A stretch of DNA of 64,000 nucleotides from the NCBI RefSeq assembly GCF_031180975.1, contig NZ_JAPSLI010000001.1, positions 527,197 to 591,196 of the forward strand, written 5' to 3'. This DNA is from Microbacterium sp. Its GTDB lineage: Bacteria; Actinomycetota; Actinomycetes; Actinomycetales; Microbacteriaceae. Of this stretch, positions 61,780 through 64,000 are shown one piece after another (the first letter of the stretch is position 1; each line of letters opens with the position of its first letter). A model generated the notes under the pieces. That model saw nothing but the letters and a program-made list of their open reading frames with translations, ran no database searches and had not been told where the DNA came from. The translations under genes and the position numbers were made by a program.

Positions 61780-63078
61780 TCAGCCCTCCAGCTTCGCGTT
61801 CGCTGCGGCGACGGCGTCGTCGAGCGCTTCCTGCGCGCTCTTGTCGCCGAGCAGAGCGTTCTGGAGCTCAACCTGGATGATCTGCGAGACGCTCGAGTAG
61901 TTGGGCACCGCCGGCCGGAGGATCGACGCGTCGTACGCCTCCTCGGCGACCTCGAAGATCTCGGGGTTGGTGGCGACCAGTTCCTCGTCGGTGTAGCTCG
62001 ACGTCCAGTTGGGCAGGCTGGATTCGACGTACTGGTCCTGCACCTCCTGGCGCGTGATGAACGAGATGAACTCCCACGCCGCGTCCTGGTTCTTCGAGTT
62101 CGCTCCGATGGAGTACGCCATCGCGCCGTTCACGCCCGGTCGTGCTCCATCGGGGCCCGCCGGCGTCGGCAGCACCCCGGCCTCGATGGAGGAGATCGAC
62201 GGGTCCTGCAGGTCGCGCAGGGTCGAGTCCCAGTTCAGACCGAAGGCGGTCTGTCCCTGAGCCATCGCCTTGGAGACGTCATCCTCGAGGAACGTCGTGG
62301 ATGCCGGGTTCGACAGACCCTCCTCGAGGATCCGGATCATCCACTCCAACGCTGCGACCCCCGCACCGTCGTTGATGATCAGCCTGCCCTCGTCGTCGGT
62401 GAACTCGCCACCGAACGCCCCGAGCAGCTGCGCGTAGTCGCAGATCAGCGCCTCCGCCTGCGCCCAGCTCCAGGCGATCGGGTACTCGCTGATGCCCTGC
62501 GCCTTGATCCTGCGGGCGACCTCGAGCACACCGTCCCACGTGGCGAGATCCGCTTCGGAGGCGCCCACGGCGGCGACCATCTCCTTGTTGAAGTAGAAGA
62601 GCTTGGTCGCCGGACCGTTGGGCACGCCGTAGTAGCGGCCCTGGTACTCGGCGGTCGGCAGCACACCGGGCAGCATCTCGTCGCTCCACTCGTCGGGGAA
62701 GCGATCGGTCAGATCGGCGATGATCCCCTTCGAGGCGAACTCGGCCGGCCAGATCACGTCGATCAGCACGACGTCGTAGCTGCCGGACGGCGCCGAGGTG
62801 ACGATCTTGTCGTGCAGCGCCTCGTAAGACACGAAGGTCGGCTCGACGTCGATGTCCGGATGCTCCGCTTCGAAGTCCTCGATGATTGCCGCGTAGTCCT
62901 CTTCGGTGTATCCCGCCTGCTTCATGAACAGCGCCTTGACGGTGCCCGTGCCATCGCCGGCGCCGCCGCCGCTGGACACGCCGGTGACGCTGCAGCCGGC
63001 GAGCGATGCCGCCAGCACCAGGGTGCCGCCGACGACGAGTGTCGCGGGGCGGCGTCTCGGATTGCGGTGGATGTTCAT
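61780..63078 (-). CDS. Sugar ABC transporter substrate-binding lipoprotein
   Basis: 432 residues. Signal peptide with lipobox LAG-Cys29 and a Gly-rich linker. The type 1 binding-protein fold shows FEAEHPDIDVEPTFVSYEALHDKIV, YDVVLIDVIWPAEFASKGII, YQGRYYGVPNGPATKLFYFNKEMV and AAWEFISFITRQEVQ, characteristic of CUT1 sugar binders. Its ATG overlaps the kinase stop (ATGA). The bound sugar is unknown; kinase and SIS neighbours suggest N-acetylglucosamine or a related amino sugar. Confidence 0.92.
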   Translation of the reverse strand: MNIHRNPRRRPATLVVGGTLVLAASLAGCSVTGVSSGGGAGDGTGTVKALFMKQAGYTEEDYAAIIEDFEAEHPDIDVEPTFVSYEALHDKIVTSAPSGSYDVVLIDVIWPAEFASKGIIADLTDRFPDEWSDEMLPGVLPTAEYQGRYYGVPNGPATKLFYFNKEMVAAVGASEADLATWDGVLEVARRIKAQGISEYPIAWSWAQAEALICDYAQLLGAFGGEFTDDEGRLIINDGAGVAALEWMIRILEEGLSNPASTTFLEDDVSKAMAQGQTAFGLNWDSTLRDLQDPSISSIEAGVLPTPAGPDGARPGVNGAMAYSIGANSKNQDAAWEFISFITRQEVQDQYVESSLPNWTSSYTDEELVATNPEIFEVAEEAYDASILRPAVPNYSSVSQIIQVELQNALLGDKSAQEALDDAVAAANAKLEG

Positions 63079-64000
63079 TTCTGCCTCCTTTGGTCAGTCA
63101 TCCACGGATGGATGGATGGAGCCCCGGTGTGTTCGAGGCGCGCGCCGAGCGCGATCGCGCCGGCAACGGGTGGGGTGTCGAGTACGCGGAACGGAAGCCG
63201 GACGTCGCGTCGGCGCAGCTCCGCCTCGATCGCGCACGCCAGCCGTGGCTGGTTCGTGACCACACCACCGGCCGCCACGACGGCATCGGCGACAGCGCCC
63301 CGCCGCAGCACCTGGGCGACCTGCCGTCCGAGGGCTGCGCCGGCGCGCTGGATCACCGTCGCGGCGACGGCCGACCCGCCATCGGCCGCGTCGAAGACGA
63401 GCGGCGCCGCCTCCGCCCATCGATGGATGCCGGCCTGCGCGGTGAGGACCCAGGCCAGGTCGTTCGCGCTCGCAGCGCTGTAGTGCGCCATCAGCGCCGG
63501 GCCGAGCCGGTCGCCGCTCCCGCCGGCGTCGGCGTCCTCGAGGACCGCGATGACGGCCTCGCGGACGATACCCGGTGCGCTTCCCGGATCGGCGAGCAGC
63601 CAACCGTGGCCACCGGCGGTGACGGGGCGGGTCGCGGCGTCGGCACCCACCACGATCGAGCCAGTGCCGGCGATCACGCCGATCGCGCGTTCTACCCCTG
63701 CCGCTGGGCCCACGAGCGCGGCGTCGTTGGTGACGAGCACGTCTCCCGGCCTGCGAGCGGCGAGGGCTGCACGGAAGGCGCTGATCTGTGCGGGGGTGTC
63801 GCATCCGTGCGCGCCGACCGCGAGGGGCGCGGCACCGGCCGCGGGCTCGAGCCGGGCGATGGCTGCGAGCAGGCCCTCGACACTGGTCGGGTGCTCGAGG
63901 GAGCGTCCTTCCAGCCAGCTCGCCGTCGAGACGCGAAGGTCTCGCGTCCGTCCCTCGGCGTCGACGACGCGGATGTGCGTCTTCGTGCCTCCGACATCGA
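63075..64000 (-). CDS. BadF/BadG-type ATPase, probable N-acetylglucosamine-type kinase (partial)
   Basis: The frame is open to the window edge, so the first few residues are missing. The phosphate-1 motif DVGGTKTHIRVVD is visible at the very end. GDVLVTNDAALVGPAA, IGVIAGTGSIVVGAD, GGHGWLLADPGS and ADAVVAAGGVVTNQPRLACAI follow, the actin-like ATPase order of the NagK/BadF group. These enzymes phosphorylate GlcNAc or glucosamine after uptake. First visible gene of the operon with the lipoprotein, permeases and SIS protein. Confidence 0.87.
   Translation of the reverse strand, partial: DVGGTKTHIRVVDAEGRTRDLRVSTASWLEGRSLEHPTSVEGLLAAIARLEPAAGAAPLAVGAHGCDTPAQISAFRAALAARRPGDVLVTNDAALVGPAAGVERAIGVIAGTGSIVVGADAATRPVTAGGHGWLLADPGSAPGIVREAVIAVLEDADAGGSGDRLGPALMAHYSAASANDLAWVLTAQAGIHRWAEAAPLVFDAADGGSAVAATVIQRAGAALGRQVAQVLRRGAVADAVVAAGGVVTNQPRLACAIEAELRRRDVRLPFRVLDTPPVAGAIALGARLEHTGAPSIHPWMTDQRRQK

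Overview
The window is high-GC actinobacterial chromosome, most likely a Microbacterium or a close relative in Microbacteriaceae. The evidence is gene content and order: tilS-hpt-ftsH-folE-folP-folB-folK-DUF3180-PH-PH-DUF2520, serS with a HAD phosphatase, LCP and DUF4192 proteins, an NSS transporter with a MetS-like subunit. Genes are dense, with many 4-bp ATGA/GTGA overlaps, and the heptamer GGATGCC/GGCATCC is strikingly common.

Layout. 1-2.4 kb: the end of a D-aminoacylase gene, a RidA protein, tRNA-Arg(ACG), a conserved hypothetical and a GntR/FCD regulator. 2.5-22.6 kb: an unusual accessory locus made of two tail-to-tail operons. The plus-strand operon (2567-17780) has nine genes. Six encode proteins that share an N-terminal module (aromatic-rich xYxxP block plus a PSLxGxN block), most of them followed by about 95-residue beta-sandwich repeats and proline-rich linkers. 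A seventh (14238) carries only the later part of that layout. It ends with an unknown protein and a C2-like/papain-like cysteine peptidase. The minus-strand operon (22608-17784) encodes a CHAT (caspase-like) protease, an alpha/beta-hydrolase and a lipoprotein that combines a degenerate EF-Tu-like segment with a PASTA domain. This is the best candidate for an undescribed system: three predicted hydrolases (CHAT, papain-like, serine hydrolase) sit beside a family of large scaffold-like beta proteins.

22.8-25.3 kb: an NSS-family MetP/MetS-like amino-acid transporter, then a tRNA-Ser(GCU) with a displaced copy of its own 3' end and an IS481 remnant between the two copies. 25.5-35.7 kb: housekeeping genes (LCP cell-wall ligase, tRNA-Ser(UGA), HAD hydrolase, serS, lipid kinase, cardiolipin synthase, DUF4192, lysS). 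35.7-41.2 kb: a MacB-like export operon with a lipoprotein, divergent from an OmpR-type two-component system, with a nested palindrome between them. 41.3-52.9 kb: the folate/ftsH/hpt/tilS block and ppa. 52.9-54.9 kb: an M23 peptidase and a tRNA-Glu/Asp/Phe cluster. 55-57 kb: a SulP transporter with atypical composition and gene debris that includes a PIN-like fragment. 57-58.9 kb: DUF4186 and a ThrE-type exporter. 58.9-64 kb: a minus-strand sugar or amino-sugar uptake operon (BadF-type kinase, binding lipoprotein, two permeases, SIS isomerase), cut by the window end.

All calls come from reading the sequence and translated frames. No database search was run, so family names rest on visible motifs and on remembered family features.
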